A program made the position numbers and the translations under genes. Positions 34,217 to 42,841 of a stretch of DNA of 64,000 nt are shown here, one piece after another. The notes under the pieces are model-generated. The model saw only the letters and a list, made by a program, of their open reading frames with translations, did no database searches and was not told where the DNA came from. This stretch comes from Streptomyces flavofungini (lineage in GTDB: Bacteria; Actinomycetota; Actinomycetes; Streptomycetales; Streptomycetaceae), in contig NZ_BMVR01000005.1 of NCBI RefSeq assembly GCF_014650815.1, positions 248,001 to 312,000 of the forward strand. The letters run 5' to 3'. Every line of letters starts with the position of its first letter. The first letter of the stretch is position 1.

Positions 34217-35083
34217 GTGGACTTCCAACTCAGCGATGATCAACGTGCGTTGCGGCGGGGCCTGCGGGACGTCCTCGAAGGGCGGTTCGGGCGGGACGCG
34301 CTGCGGGCCGCCGTCGACGCGCCCCGGCTCGACCGGGAGCTGTGGCGGACGCTCGGCGACGCCGGGTTCTTCGCGCTCTGCCTGCCCGAGGACGCGGGCG
34401 GCGTCGGACTGGGGCTGCCCGCGGCCGTGTTGGCGTTCGAGGAGGCCGGGCGGGTGCTGCTGCCCGGGCCCGCCGTGGCGACGTTCCTCGCGGCCGGGGC
34501 GGTCGAGGGCGCCGCCGGGGGCACGGTGGTCGTCACGGCCGTCGCCGGGCCTTTCGTGCCGTGGCTGGACGAGGCCGACGTGGTGCGGGGGGACGCGGCG
34601 GGGGCGGTGGCCGTACGGTCCGTCGACCCGCTGACGCCGCTGCACCGGGTGCGGGAAGGGGCGCCCGTGCCCGACGAAGAGACCCCGGCCGTGCTCTTGA
34701 CGGCCGCCGAACAACTGGGCTCCGCCGCCCGCACCGCCGAACTGGCCGTCCAACACGCCCGGGAACGGGAACAGTTCGGCGGCCCCGTCGGCCGCTTCCA
34801 GGCCGTGCAGCACCTGTGCGCCGACATGCTGGTCCGCGCGGAGCTGGCCCGCGTCGCCGTCTACGCCGCCGCCGTCACCGGGGACCCGCTGGAGGCCTCC
34901 GGGGCCCGGCTGCTGGCCGACGACGCCGCCGTACGCAACGCCCGTGACTGTCTGCAAGTGCACGGTGGCATGGGGTTCACCTGGGAGTCCGACGTCCATC
35001 TGCACCTGAAGCGGGCGTGGGTGCGGGCGGGGCTCGGCGGGGGTGCGGCGGGGGCCGAGGAAGCCTTGGCGGCGGCGCTGTGA
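34217..35083 (+). CDS. Acyl-CoA dehydrogenase, short subunit type
   Basis: 288 residues from the GTG at 34217, shorter than typical (about 380), with the beta domain much reduced. Recognisable: VDFQLSDDQRALRRGLRDVL, GDAGFFALCLPEDAGGVGLG, the C-terminal AREREQFGGPVGRFQAVQHL and LQVHGGMGFTWESDVHLHLK. Partner subunits of FadE26/27-type heteromers look like this: one subunit keeps the catalytic Glu, the other the FAD contacts. Translationally linked to the preceding gene. No terminator was found after it. Confidence 0.85.
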   Translation: MDFQLSDDQRALRRGLRDVLEGRFGRDALRAAVDAPRLDRELWRTLGDAGFFALCLPEDAGGVGLGLPAAVLAFEEAGRVLLPGPAVATFLAAGAVEGAAGGTVVVTAVAGPFVPWLDEADVVRGDAAGAVAVRSVDPLTPLHRVREGAPVPDEETPAVLLTAAEQLGSAARTAELAVQHAREREQFGGPVGRFQAVQHLCADMLVRAELARVAVYAAAVTGDPLEASGARLLADDAAVRNARDCLQVHGGMGFTWESDVHLHLKRAWVRAGLGGGAAGAEEALAAAL

Positions 35084-35549
35084 GGGGCCCGGTGCGGGCG
35101 GGACGCGGGGCGGCACGGGCACGGTCCCATGATCGACTTGTGCGCCCGGGGGAAGGCGGTAAGGCTACTGAGCGTCGCACCGAGCGTCGATATCGGGTTG
35201 TGTCCTAGGCGTGACTCGTCACGACGCGGAGTCGGCGCCCGGCTCCGGTACCTTGTCTCAGATGCGAGAGGTCCTGAGGCCGAGCCGTGCCGGTGTTGCC
35301 CCCGAGGCAGCTCCGTGCCTGGTAACGCGCTCCTCTCGCCGCGCAGGACGAGGCCGAGCGCCCGCCTGTTCGACCCCCTGCGGCGCGCGTCGCACAGTAT
35401 GCCGCACGCGTACTCCTTCGCGCTGGAATATGCCCGAAGCGCTTGTTGGGGTGACTGAACGTCAACCATGCTGTCTCTCAAGGGTTTCACGTTCTGTGAG
35501 CTTGTGGAGTCACGAGGCGATGTGTCCGCCGGTTCGGATGGTGTGAGCG
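35084..35549. other. Intergenic region, no gene recognised
   Basis: 466 bp with no frame of family character. It is less GC-rich than its neighbours toward the right end. A CGTGAC-TC-GTCACG inverted repeat (35210-35223) lies after TGTCCTAGG and is a possible regulator site for the downstream ATP-binding protein gene. Nothing else could be supported. Confidence 0.35.
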
Positions 35550-36020
35550 GTGCAGGTGCTTCAAGTTCAGCTGGAAGTCGGTCCCGATCCCGCGGAAGTG
35601 GGCCGGGCCCGCAGATGGGCCCGTTCACGGCTCGCCGGGTCGGGCATAGCTGCCGATGAGCCGGTGGCCGAGACGCTGATCCTGCTGATCTCGGAGCTGG
35701 TCACCAACGCCGTTGTGCACACGGGCTGTCCGGCGGTCCTGCGCATGCTGCTGCCCGGAGTCCCCGCCGACGAGCCCGGCACCGTCCGCGTCGAGGTCGC
35801 CGACCGCAGCGCCCGCCCGCCCCGCCCCCGGCACGCCGAGGGCGACGACACCAACGGCCGCGGCCTGGAACTGGTCGACGGACTCGCCGACCGCTGGGGC
35901 TGGCGGCACGAGGGCACCGGCAAGAGCATCTGGTGCGAGGTCGACCGGTGCGAGGCGGGCACCCCCGCCGTCACGTTCGACGGGACCACCCACGAGGACG
36001 TCGCGTACGAAGCGGTGTAG
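35550..36020 (+). CDS. RsbW-like ATP-binding regulatory protein (anti-sigma kinase type)
   Basis: 156 residues. HATPase_c fold of the SpoIIAB/RsbW group: N box ISELVTNAVVHT, a shortened G1 box VEVADRSARPPRP and G2 segment NGRGLELVDGLADRWGWR. These proteins bind a sigma or anti-sigma antagonist and phosphorylate STAS proteins; the family is greatly expanded in Streptomyces. The start codon is taken as the GTG at 35550; a GTG two codons later is equally possible. No partner gene is adjacent; the STAS protein at 30111 is the nearest. Confidence 0.85.
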   Translation: MQVLQVQLEVGPDPAEVGRARRWARSRLAGSGIAADEPVAETLILLISELVTNAVVHTGCPAVLRMLLPGVPADEPGTVRVEVADRSARPPRPRHAEGDDTNGRGLELVDGLADRWGWRHEGTGKSIWCEVDRCEAGTPAVTFDGTTHEDVAYEAV

Positions 36021-36555
36021 CCCGCCCACGTCGCCCACGAAGCCCCGGCCCCACCCGCGTGACCTCGCGTACAGACCCGCTGGACGCCCCGGCCGCATCC
36101 GCGCGACCCCGGGTACGACACCGTGTGACCCTTGACCGCCCCCGCTCCCCGTCTGTGTCCCGCCGCCCCGCCCCGCCGCCCCGCGCGCCCGCGCCGCCCG
36201 GTGTGCCGTCGCATGCGCCGTCCCGTGCCACGATGCGCGGCCGTGCGCGGGCCGGTTCAAAAGCGGCAAACCCCATAAATCCCCGACTCGGTGTTGACGT
36301 ACCGTGACCAATTGATCACGCTGGTGGGCAGCGATTCGCCGCGAGGGGACGCCGAGGGGCGCTGGCGCCTGTGGCCCGGTCCTTGGCGAGGTGCGGATCG
36401 TGATTCGGCGTGGCGCTCCCTCAGGGCAGAAGGGGGGCGGGGGCTCGTACGCCGGAGCCGGATGGCGGCGCGCGGTACAGCGCTCGGGGCGGGCGCCGAC
36501 GCGCCGCCACCCGAACTCCGACCCGGCGGTCCATGCTCGGACCCGGGCCCGTGAC
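36021..36555. other. Intergenic region between convergent genes, nothing recognised
   Basis: 535 bp. Several frames cross it but show Arg/Pro/Ala-rich shadow composition. The middle (36250-36330) is AT-richer and contains TTGACG at 36292-36297 and a TTGATCAC string nearby, which might be a promoter, but no gene could be attached. No clear terminator hairpin was found. Confidence 0.35.
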
Positions 36556-37530
36556 TCAGAGGACGGCGACCGGTGCCACCGGTGCGCCCGTCGCGCCCGT
36601 GAAGGGCTCCGGCGTCGCCGACAGCAGGAAGCTGTGACGGCGTTCTTCTCCACAGGCTGTGGACAACTCTTCGAGATCCCAGTTCTGGCCCTGCGGCATG
36701 CCCATCTCGACCAGGTCCAGGGCGTGTACCGGCAGCCACAGGTTCTCGATCTCCGGCGGGAAGACCTCGAAGGTGAGCGTGTCATTGGCGACGGCCGCCA
36801 CGTCCCGCGCGTGGAACCACTCCGGCGCCCGCACCGAGAGCCCCGGCGACGGATAGCCGTACGCCCGCCTGTCGCCCGCCAGATAGGTCCGGATGTGCCC
36901 GGTGCGTACGAGGACGATGTCCCCGGCGCCGACGGTGACACCCCCGAACTCCGCCGCCTCGTCGAGGTCTTCGGGGGTCACGGCGTGCCCGACGGGCAGC
37001 CGGTCGACCCCCTTGGCGCGGGCCACATCGAGCAGGACGCCGCGCGAGACGACGTGCGCGGCCGTGCCGATGCCGCTGAAGCGGGCGCCCTCGTGCGCGG
37101 TGATCGTGTCCGCGGGGCGGCCGTTGTAGATCAGGCCCGAGTGCGAGACGTGCGGCAGCGCGTCCCAGTGCGTGGCCGCCTGCAGGCCCATGGTCACGGT
37201 GTCGTCGCTGGTCGCGACCGAACCGGGCCCGAACAGGGGCTGGTTGATCTGCACCATCGTGTGCAGCGGATTGACGCGGCCCGGGATCGAGCCCGTCTGC
37301 ACCCCGTTCTGGCGCAGCGGCAGCGCCAGCGGTACGCGGCGGCCGGTGCGGACCGTGGCGGCGGCCGTCCGGACCACCTCGTCGGTGATGAGGTTCAGGG
37401 TGCCGATCTCGTCGTCGGCGCCCCAGCGGCCCCAGTTGTTGACGCGCTTGGCGATGTCGAGGAACGCGGGCGGCATCGGCGGGCCGGATGGCGCGGCCGG
37501 GGCGGGCGCGGGGTCGAACGAGGCTGACAT
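36556..37530 (-). CDS. Cyclase-family protein (kynurenine-formamidase-like metal hydrolase)
   Basis: About 324 residues from the ATG at 37530, with GGGGAG 5 nt upstream; the frame opens at 37572. Family pattern of PF04199: NNWGRWGADDEIGTLNLI at the N terminus, THWDALPHVSHSGLIYNG (metal-binding HxxxxxH/D region), GTAAHVVSRGVLLDVARAKG, GDIVLVRTGHI and FEVFPPEIENLWLPVHALDL. Hydrolyses a cyclic amide or lactone, or acts on a ring-opened intermediate. Divergent from the SDR gene with operator-like site C between them, so it is probably part of the same degradation regulon. Confidence 0.85.
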   Translation of the reverse strand: MSASFDPAPAPAAPSGPPMPPAFLDIAKRVNNWGRWGADDEIGTLNLITDEVVRTAAATVRTGRRVPLALPLRQNGVQTGSIPGRVNPLHTMVQINQPLFGPGSVATSDDTVTMGLQAATHWDALPHVSHSGLIYNGRPADTITAHEGARFSGIGTAAHVVSRGVLLDVARAKGVDRLPVGHAVTPEDLDEAAEFGGVTVGAGDIVLVRTGHIRTYLAGDRRAYGYPSPGLSVRAPEWFHARDVAAVANDTLTFEVFPPEIENLWLPVHALDLVEMGMPQGQNWDLEELSTACGEERRHSFLLSATPEPFTGATGAPVAPVAVL

Positions 37531-37577
37531 GGGTGCTCCCCGGGGCTTGTCTTCCGGTGTCTGACGGGTCATAGAAT

Positions 37578-37592
37578 CTAACGGTCCGTCAG
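37578..37592. promoter_or_regulatory. Operator-like site C (CTAACG-GTC-CGTCAG)
   Basis: CTAACG and CGTCAG flank a 3-bp centre, with one mismatch to site B. It lies between the divergent cyclase (start 37530) and SDR (start 37614) genes, 22 bp from the latter, so it could control both. An extra half-site CTGACG is at 37561-37566. Confidence 0.6.
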
Positions 37593-37613
37593 AAACCGCG
37601 GGAAGGGGCCGGT

Positions 37614-38573
37614 GTGGGGAACTTCTTGGCAGGCAAGGTGGTGGCCGTCACCGGCGCCGGACGGGGCATCGGCAGGGCGGTCGCGCTCGCCGCGGCGGCC
37701 GAGGGCGCGCGGGTCGTCGTCAACGACTACGGAGTGTCCGTCGAGGGCGCCGAGCCCACCAGCGAGGTCGCCGCGGCCGTCGTCAAGGAGATCGAGGCGG
37801 CGGGCGGCGAGGCGGTGGCCGTCGCGGACGACATCTCCACCATGGCGGGCGGACAGCGCGTCGTCGACGTGGCCCTCGCCCGCTACGGGCGCGTGGACGG
37901 CGTCGTGTGCGTGGCCGGGATCCTGCGCGAACGCATGCTGTTCAACATGGCGGAGGAGGAGTGGGACCCGGTGCTCGCCACCCACCTGAAGGGCACCTTC
38001 ACGGCCTTCCGGGCCGCGTCCGCCGTCATGCGCAAACAGGGCTCCGGCACCCTCATCGGCTTCACCAGCGGCAACCACCAGGGCTCCGTCGCCCAGGCCA
38101 ACTACAGCGCCGCCAAGGGCGGCATCATCTCCCTGGTCCGCAGCGCCGCCCTCGGCCTGCACAAGTACGGCATCACCGCCAACGCCGTCGCCCCCGTCGC
38201 CCGCACCCGGATGTCCGCCAACGTCCCCATGGAACTCACCGAGATCGGCGACCCCGAGGACGTGGCCGCCCTCGTCGTCTACCTGCTCAGCGACCGCGCG
38301 CGCCAGGAGCGGATCACCGGCCAGGTGTACACGATCGCGGGCCCGAAGATCGCCGTCTGGGCGCAGCCGCGCGAGCTGCGCGCCGGGTACGCGGAGGGCG
38401 GCTGGACGCCGGAGCGGATCGCCGAGTTCCTGCCCGGGACGGTCGGCACGGACCCGATGCCGCTGCTCGCGAAGCTGGAGGAGATGGCACGGGCCGCGGC
38501 GGCCAAGGAGCGGCCCAACGCGGGGTCTCCGCCCGGGGCCAGGCCCACCTCCCACCCCCGTCCCAGCGCCTAG
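37614..38573 (+). CDS. Short-chain dehydrogenase/reductase
   Basis: 319 residues. NAD(P)-binding TGAGRGIGRAV near residue 14, NDYGVS typical of hydroxyacyl-CoA dehydrogenase parts of MFE-2 proteins, VCVAGILRERML and the catalytic NYSAAKGG (Tyr, Lys). Longer than classical SDRs by a Pro-rich C-terminal tail (ARPTSHPRPSA). The start is the GTG at 37614 with GAAGGGG about 6 nt upstream. Probably oxidises a 3-hydroxyacyl-CoA intermediate in the pathway; the exact step is inferred. Confidence 0.9.
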   Translation: MGNFLAGKVVAVTGAGRGIGRAVALAAAAEGARVVVNDYGVSVEGAEPTSEVAAAVVKEIEAAGGEAVAVADDISTMAGGQRVVDVALARYGRVDGVVCVAGILRERMLFNMAEEEWDPVLATHLKGTFTAFRAASAVMRKQGSGTLIGFTSGNHQGSVAQANYSAAKGGIISLVRSAALGLHKYGITANAVAPVARTRMSANVPMELTEIGDPEDVAALVVYLLSDRARQERITGQVYTIAGPKIAVWAQPRELRAGYAEGGWTPERIAEFLPGTVGTDPMPLLAKLEEMARAAAAKERPNAGSPPGARPTSHPRPSA

Positions 38574-38581
38574 GCCGCGCC

Positions 38582-39889
38582 GTGGACTTCGAGTTCGGGG
38601 CCGCGGACGAGGCGTTTCGGCGGGAGGCCCGGGAGTGGCTCGAGGAGCGGCTGACCGGGGACTTCGCGGGGGCCGCAGGGCGCGGTGGGCCCGGGAGCGA
38701 GCACGAGCGCGGGGACGTGCGGCGGGCGTGGGAGCGGGAGCTGGGGCGGGGCGGGTGGATCGGCATCGGGTGGGACACCGGTCCGCGCGGCGGGTCGTCC
38801 GCGTACGGGATCCGGCCGGCCGAGGAGTCCGCGTACGGGATCCGGCGGGCCACCCTGACGCAACAGGTCGTCTGGGCCGAGGAGTACGCGCGCGTGCGCG
38901 CGCCGGGCCGCTGCGGACACATCGGCGAGAACCTGCTCGCGCCCACGCTCCTCGCGCACGGCAGCAAGGAGCAGCAGGACGAGTTCCTGCCCGGCATCGC
39001 CCGCGGCGAGACCCTGTGGTGCCAGGGGTACAGCGAGCCCGGCGCGGGCTCCGACCTGGCGGGCCTGCGGACCACGGCCGTGCGGGACGCCGACGGGACG
39101 TACCGGATCACCGGACAGAAGATCTGGACGTCCCTCGCCCACGAGGCCGACTGGTGCTTCGTCCTGGCCCGCACCGGGCCCGGCTCGCGCCGCCACCACG
39201 GCCTGTCCTTCCTGCTGCTTCCCATGGACCAGCCCGGCCGCATCGACGTCCGCCCGATCCGGCAGCTCACCGGCACGAGCGAGTTCAACGAGGTCTTCTT
39301 CGACGGGGCACGCGCGCGTGGCGCCCACCTCGTCGGCGGCGAGGGCAACGGCTGGCAGGTCGCCATGGGGCTGCTCGGCTTCGAACGCGGGGTGTCCACG
39401 CTGGCCCAGCAGATCGGCTTCACGGAGGAGCTGGGGCGGGTCGTACGGGAGGCGCTGCGCGGCGGGGCGGCGGGCGACGCGGTGCTGCGGGACCGGTTGG
39501 TGCGGCAGTGGGCGGAGCTGCGGGTGATGCGGTGGAACGCGCTGCGGACGCTGGGGGGTTCGGAATCCGGGTCGGGCTCCGGTTCGGGTTCCGGCTCAGG
39601 TTCTGGTTCGGCCGCGGGCGCGCCCAGTGTGGCGAAGCTGCTGTGGGGCGGCTGGCACCAGCGGCTCGGCGAGCTGGCGATGGCCGTACGGGGGGCGGCG
39701 GCGGCCGTCGGCCCCACGGACTGGAGCGCGGACGCCCCGTACGAACTGGACGCGCTGCAGCGCCTGTTCCTGTTCTCCCGCGCCGACACGATCTACGGCG
39801 GCTCGGACGAGATCCAGCGGAACATCATCGCCGAGCGGGTGCTCGGACTGCCGAGAGAGGCCAAGGGGCCGGTGAGGGGTACGGCATGA
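38582..39889 (+). CDS. Acyl-CoA dehydrogenase with internal Gly-Ser linker
   Basis: About 435 residues from the GTG at 38582, 8 bp after the SDR stop. Beta domain: SEPGAGSDLAGLRTTA and YRITGQKIWTSLAHEADWCF; C terminus YGGSDEIQRNIIAERVLGL. Two oddities: an imperfect duplication SAYGIRPAEESAYGIRRA near residues 80-97 that arises from a DNA repeat, and an inserted SGSGSGSGSGSGSGS tract near residues 325-340. Both lie outside the recognised catalytic motifs. Co-transcribed with SDR and alcohol dehydrogenase. Confidence 0.9.
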   Translation: MDFEFGAADEAFRREAREWLEERLTGDFAGAAGRGGPGSEHERGDVRRAWERELGRGGWIGIGWDTGPRGGSSAYGIRPAEESAYGIRRATLTQQVVWAEEYARVRAPGRCGHIGENLLAPTLLAHGSKEQQDEFLPGIARGETLWCQGYSEPGAGSDLAGLRTTAVRDADGTYRITGQKIWTSLAHEADWCFVLARTGPGSRRHHGLSFLLLPMDQPGRIDVRPIRQLTGTSEFNEVFFDGARARGAHLVGGEGNGWQVAMGLLGFERGVSTLAQQIGFTEELGRVVREALRGGAAGDAVLRDRLVRQWAELRVMRWNALRTLGGSESGSGSGSGSGSGSGSAAGAPSVAKLLWGGWHQRLGELAMAVRGAAAAVGPTDWSADAPYELDALQRLFLFSRADTIYGGSDEIQRNIIAERVLGLPREAKGPVRGTA

Positions 39890-40935
39890 GAGGCGTGGTG
39901 TTCGACGGGGCGCGGGTCGAGGTCGTCGACGACCTGGAGATACGCGACCCGGGCCCCGGGGAGGTCCTGGTCGCCATCGCGGCGGCCGGGCTGTGCCACA
40001 GCGACCTGTCGGTGATCGACGGCACGATCCCGTTCCCGCCGCCCGTGGTGCTCGGGCACGAGGGCGCGGGCGTCGTCGAGGCGGTCGGCGCGGGCGTCGC
40101 GCACGTCTCGCCCGGCGACCACGTGGCGCTGTCCACCATCGCGAACTGCGGGGCCTGCGCGCAGTGCCACCGGGGCCGCCCCACCATGTGCCGCAAGGCC
40201 ATCGGGATGCCCCAACAGCCGTTCTCGCGCGCGGGCAGGCCGCTGTACCAGTTCGCCGCGAACTCGGCGTTCGCCGAACGCACCCTCGTCAAGGCCGTGC
40301 AGGCCGTACGCATCCCCAAGGAGATCCCGCTGACGTCGGCGGCCCTCATCGGCTGCGGCGTCGTCACCGGCGTCGGCGCCGCGCTCAACCGCGCGCGGGT
40401 CGCGTACGGGGACTCCGTCCTCGTCATCGGCACCGGCGGCATCGGCCTCAACGTCCTCCAGGGGGCGCGCATCGCCGGGGCCACCACCATCGTCGCCGTC
40501 GACGCCAACCCCGAGAAGGAGGCGGTGGCGCGGCAGTTCGGTGCCACCCACTTCCTGCCGTCGGCGGAGGGCGTCGCGGACATCCTGCCGAACGGCGCCG
40601 ACCACGCCTTCGAGTGCGTGGGCCGCGTCGAGCTGATCCGGCAGGCCGTCGACGCGCTGGACCGGCACGGCCAGGCCGTCCTGCTCGGCGTGCCGCCAGC
40701 GACGGCCGAGGCGTCCTTCCTCGTCTCGTCGCTGTTCCTGGACAAGTCCATCCTCGGCTGCCGCTACGGCTCGGCGCGCCCGCAGCGGGACTTCGCGCTG
40801 TACGCCGACCTGTACCTGGCCGGGCGGCTGCTCCTGGACGAGCTGGTGACGCGGACGTACCCGGTGGAGGAGTTCGCGGTGGCGCGGGAGGACGCGGAGG
40901 CGGGGCGGGTGGCCCGGGGAGTGCTGGTGTTCTGA
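39886..40935 (+). CDS. Zinc-dependent alcohol dehydrogenase (class III-like MDR)
   Basis: About 349 residues; ATG at 39886 overlaps the previous stop (ATGA). Catalytic zinc ligands in GLCHSD (Cys) and GHEGAG (His/Glu) with a third Cys further on, structural zinc in NCGACAQCHRGRPTMC (four Cys), and the Rossmann motif VIGTGGIGLNVLQG. Length and layout match medium-chain dehydrogenases acting on alcohols or S-hydroxymethyl mycothiol/glutathione adducts. Last gene of the operon that starts with the SDR. The direction of reaction and substrate are not evident. Confidence 0.92.
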   Translation: MRGVVFDGARVEVVDDLEIRDPGPGEVLVAIAAAGLCHSDLSVIDGTIPFPPPVVLGHEGAGVVEAVGAGVAHVSPGDHVALSTIANCGACAQCHRGRPTMCRKAIGMPQQPFSRAGRPLYQFAANSAFAERTLVKAVQAVRIPKEIPLTSAALIGCGVVTGVGAALNRARVAYGDSVLVIGTGGIGLNVLQGARIAGATTIVAVDANPEKEAVARQFGATHFLPSAEGVADILPNGADHAFECVGRVELIRQAVDALDRHGQAVLLGVPPATAEASFLVSSLFLDKSILGCRYGSARPQRDFALYADLYLAGRLLLDELVTRTYPVEEFAVAREDAEAGRVARGVLVF

Positions 40936-40952
40936 ACCCGCCGCCGCGGTAA

Positions 40953-41029
40953 CCGAGTTCCGGACTCCGCACCCGAGTTCCGGTCCCTGTTGCAGGCTTC
41001 CGGTCCCCGTACCCGTACCCGAGTTCCGG
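40953..41029. repeat. Three copies of CCGAGTTCCGG between ADH and MFS genes
   Basis: The 11-mer CCGAGTTCCGG occurs exactly at 40953-40963, 40973-40983 and 41019-41029, with a diverged copy at about 40996. The copies are unequally spaced (20 and 46 bp), in the 158-bp gap. Might be regulatory or simple expansion. Confidence 0.55.
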
Positions 41030-41093
41030 TGCCCTCCGTCCTCGTGGGAAGAGCCGTGGGGCGTTGTCAGTGGGGTGACCTACCTTCGTACGT

Positions 41094-42353
41094 ATGAGCT
41101 ATCGCGAGATCGCGTCGCGGGGGACCCTGGCCTGGGCCGCCGTGGCCGTGGGCGCCCGGATGCCCGTGGCCATGGCGCCCCTCGCCGTGGTGTTCCTGGT
41201 GCGCGAGCGCGAGGGCGGGTACGCGCTCGGCGCGATCCTGGCCGCGGTGTACGTGGTCGGCGAGATCGTGGGGGCCGCGCTCCTCGGGATGCGGATGCGG
41301 GCCGAGCGGGCGCGGCCGCAGCTGGCCGTCGGCCTCGGCGTCGGCGCCGTGGGCTTCGCGGCGCTCGGCGCGCTGCCGGACGCGCCCGCCCTGGTGCTGG
41401 CCGTGTGCGCGTTCGTGGCGGGCGGGGCGCCCGGGGCCGCGCCGGGTGGGATGCGCGCGCTCCTCAACAGCCTGGTTCCGGAGCGGTCGATGGCCCAGGC
41501 CATGTCCGCCGAATCCGTCCTGGTCTTCGTCATCTGGGCCATCGCGCCCGCGGCCGTCACGGGGCTCGCGCTCGGCGTCGCACCGGGCCTGCCCCTCCTG
41601 CTGGCCGCCGCCCTGATGGGCCTCTCCGTGCCCGGACTGTGGCTGCTGCCCGCGGGCTGGAAGGCCGACGAGTCCGACCGGGACGGCGAGCCGATGCTGC
41701 GCATCATGGCCCGCGCGTGGCCGGTGTACGTGACGGGGGCGGCCGGTCTGTCGCTGCTCGCCCTGGCCGAGTTGGTGCTGCCCGCGCTCCTGGAGCAGCG
41801 CGAGATATCCGTCGGCATGTCGGGCCCGCTCCTCGCCGGTCTCGCGGTGGGCTCGGCGGTCGGCTCGTTCGTGTACGGCCTGCGGAAGTGGCCCGGACGG
41901 CTCCGCACCCAGAGCCTGGTGTGCATGCTCGCCGTCAGCGGCTGCCTGGCCGTGGTCGCCGTCCTGCCGACGGCCGCATGGCTGGCGGTCGGCCTCGCCT
42001 GCGCCGGTTTCCTCCAGGCGGGTTCGATGCTCACCCGCAACCTGACGTTGCGCGAGGTCCTGCCGCCGAGCGCGCTGGCCGCGGGGTACTCCGTGATGTA
42101 CGCGGCGATCGGGGCGGGGTACGCGGTCAGCGGTTCGCTGGCCGGGGGCCTGCTCAGTGTCACGACGCCGTCGACTGCGATCTTGGCGGGGGTGGGGTTG
42201 ACGGTGGTGCTGACGTTGGTGGGCACGCTGGCGGAGGTGCGGCCTGCGCCTGGGGCCGGGGCTGGGGCTGTGGGGGGTGGGGAGTCCGGGGTGGTCTCTG
42301 GGGGAGGTGCGGCGGTCTCGCCTGGTGGGGTCCCGGAGCGCCCGTCGAGCTGA
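41094..42353 (+). CDS. Major facilitator superfamily transporter
   Basis: 419 residues with about twelve hydrophobic segments, e.g. AWAAVAVGARMPVAMAPLAV, ALGAILAAVYVVGEIVGAAL and the paired helices GSAVGSFVYGLRKWPG. The loop between helices 6 and 7 holds the charged LLPAGWKADESDRDGEPM. Direction and substrate unknown; position at the end of the degradation cluster suggests uptake or efflux of its substrate. The C terminus is Gly-rich. It ends 4 bp before the first CRISPR repeat. Confidence 0.88.
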   Translation: MSYREIASRGTLAWAAVAVGARMPVAMAPLAVVFLVREREGGYALGAILAAVYVVGEIVGAALLGMRMRAERARPQLAVGLGVGAVGFAALGALPDAPALVLAVCAFVAGGAPGAAPGGMRALLNSLVPERSMAQAMSAESVLVFVIWAIAPAAVTGLALGVAPGLPLLLAAALMGLSVPGLWLLPAGWKADESDRDGEPMLRIMARAWPVYVTGAAGLSLLALAELVLPALLEQREISVGMSGPLLAGLAVGSAVGSFVYGLRKWPGRLRTQSLVCMLAVSGCLAVVAVLPTAAWLAVGLACAGFLQAGSMLTRNLTLREVLPPSALAAGYSVMYAAIGAGYAVSGSLAGGLLSVTTPSTAILAGVGLTVVLTLVGTLAEVRPAPGAGAGAVGGGESGVVSGGGAAVSPGGVPERPSS

Positions 42354-42357
42354 GGCC

Positions 42358-42811
42358 GGGGCCAGCCCCGCAGGTGCGGGGACCACAGGCACTGTTCGTA
42401 CACCTGGTCCGGGTCGGTGGGACCACCCCCGCGCGCGGGGACCACTCAGGAGCCTGGGAGGGCGTGCCGGTCTGCGAGGGACCACCCCCGCACGCGCGGG
42501 GACCACAACGGGCGAACCACCTTAGGTCTTGTGCATCCGGGACCACCCCCGCGCGCGGGGACCACGGCGAGTTCGACGCGGCGATCGGCAACGTGCCGGG
42601 ACCACCCCCGCACATGCGGGGACCACCCGATCCGGCCCGGCATTTCGAAGGGCGTCATCGGATCACCCCCGCAGGCGGCGGGGACCACCCCGGGATCAAC
42701 CCGGTTACGAAGTCCTTCACGGGACCACCCCCGCACATGCGGGGACCACAACATCCTGGCCGACGAGCCACGCCTCAAGACGGGATCAACCCCGCGTGTC
42801 GCGGGGACCAC
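42358..42811 (-). CRISPR. CRISPR array 1, type I-E-like, 8 repeats and 7 spacers
   Basis: Repeats at 42358-42386, 42419-42445, 42478-42506, 42539-42565, 42598-42626, 42659-42688, 42721-42749 and 42782-42811. On the plus strand each begins GGGACCACCCCCGC or a variant and ends GCGGGGACCAC; the palindromic core varies, so repeat length is 27, 29 or 30 nt. All seven spacers are exactly 32 nt. The reverse complement (GTGGTCCCCGC ... GCGGGG then the GTGGTCCC handle) fits type I-E, so transcription should be from the minus strand, with the right end leader-proximal. The leftmost repeat is the most diverged from the 29-nt form. No leader-like AT-rich stretch is present on either side. Matches the cas genes at 53-62 kb by repeat family. 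Confidence 0.95.
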
Positions 42812-42841
42812 GGGCGGCCCCGACCCTGCCCGGCCCCGGGC

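Noticed and set aside
35129..35458. 109-codon frame in the gap before the RsbW-like gene
   Set aside because: No ribosome site or homologue-like pattern; opposing frames are equally long.
36291..36554. 87-codon frame starting with TTG
   Set aside because: Arg/Gly/Pro-rich with no ribosome site and no conserved look; treated as chance in a 73% GC gap.
42358..42811. Plus-strand orientation of the CRISPR array
   Set aside because: On the plus strand the repeat ends GGGACCAC, whereas type I-E repeats end in a handle like GTGGTCCC or ATAAACCG, matching the minus strand; the degenerate terminal repeats agree.
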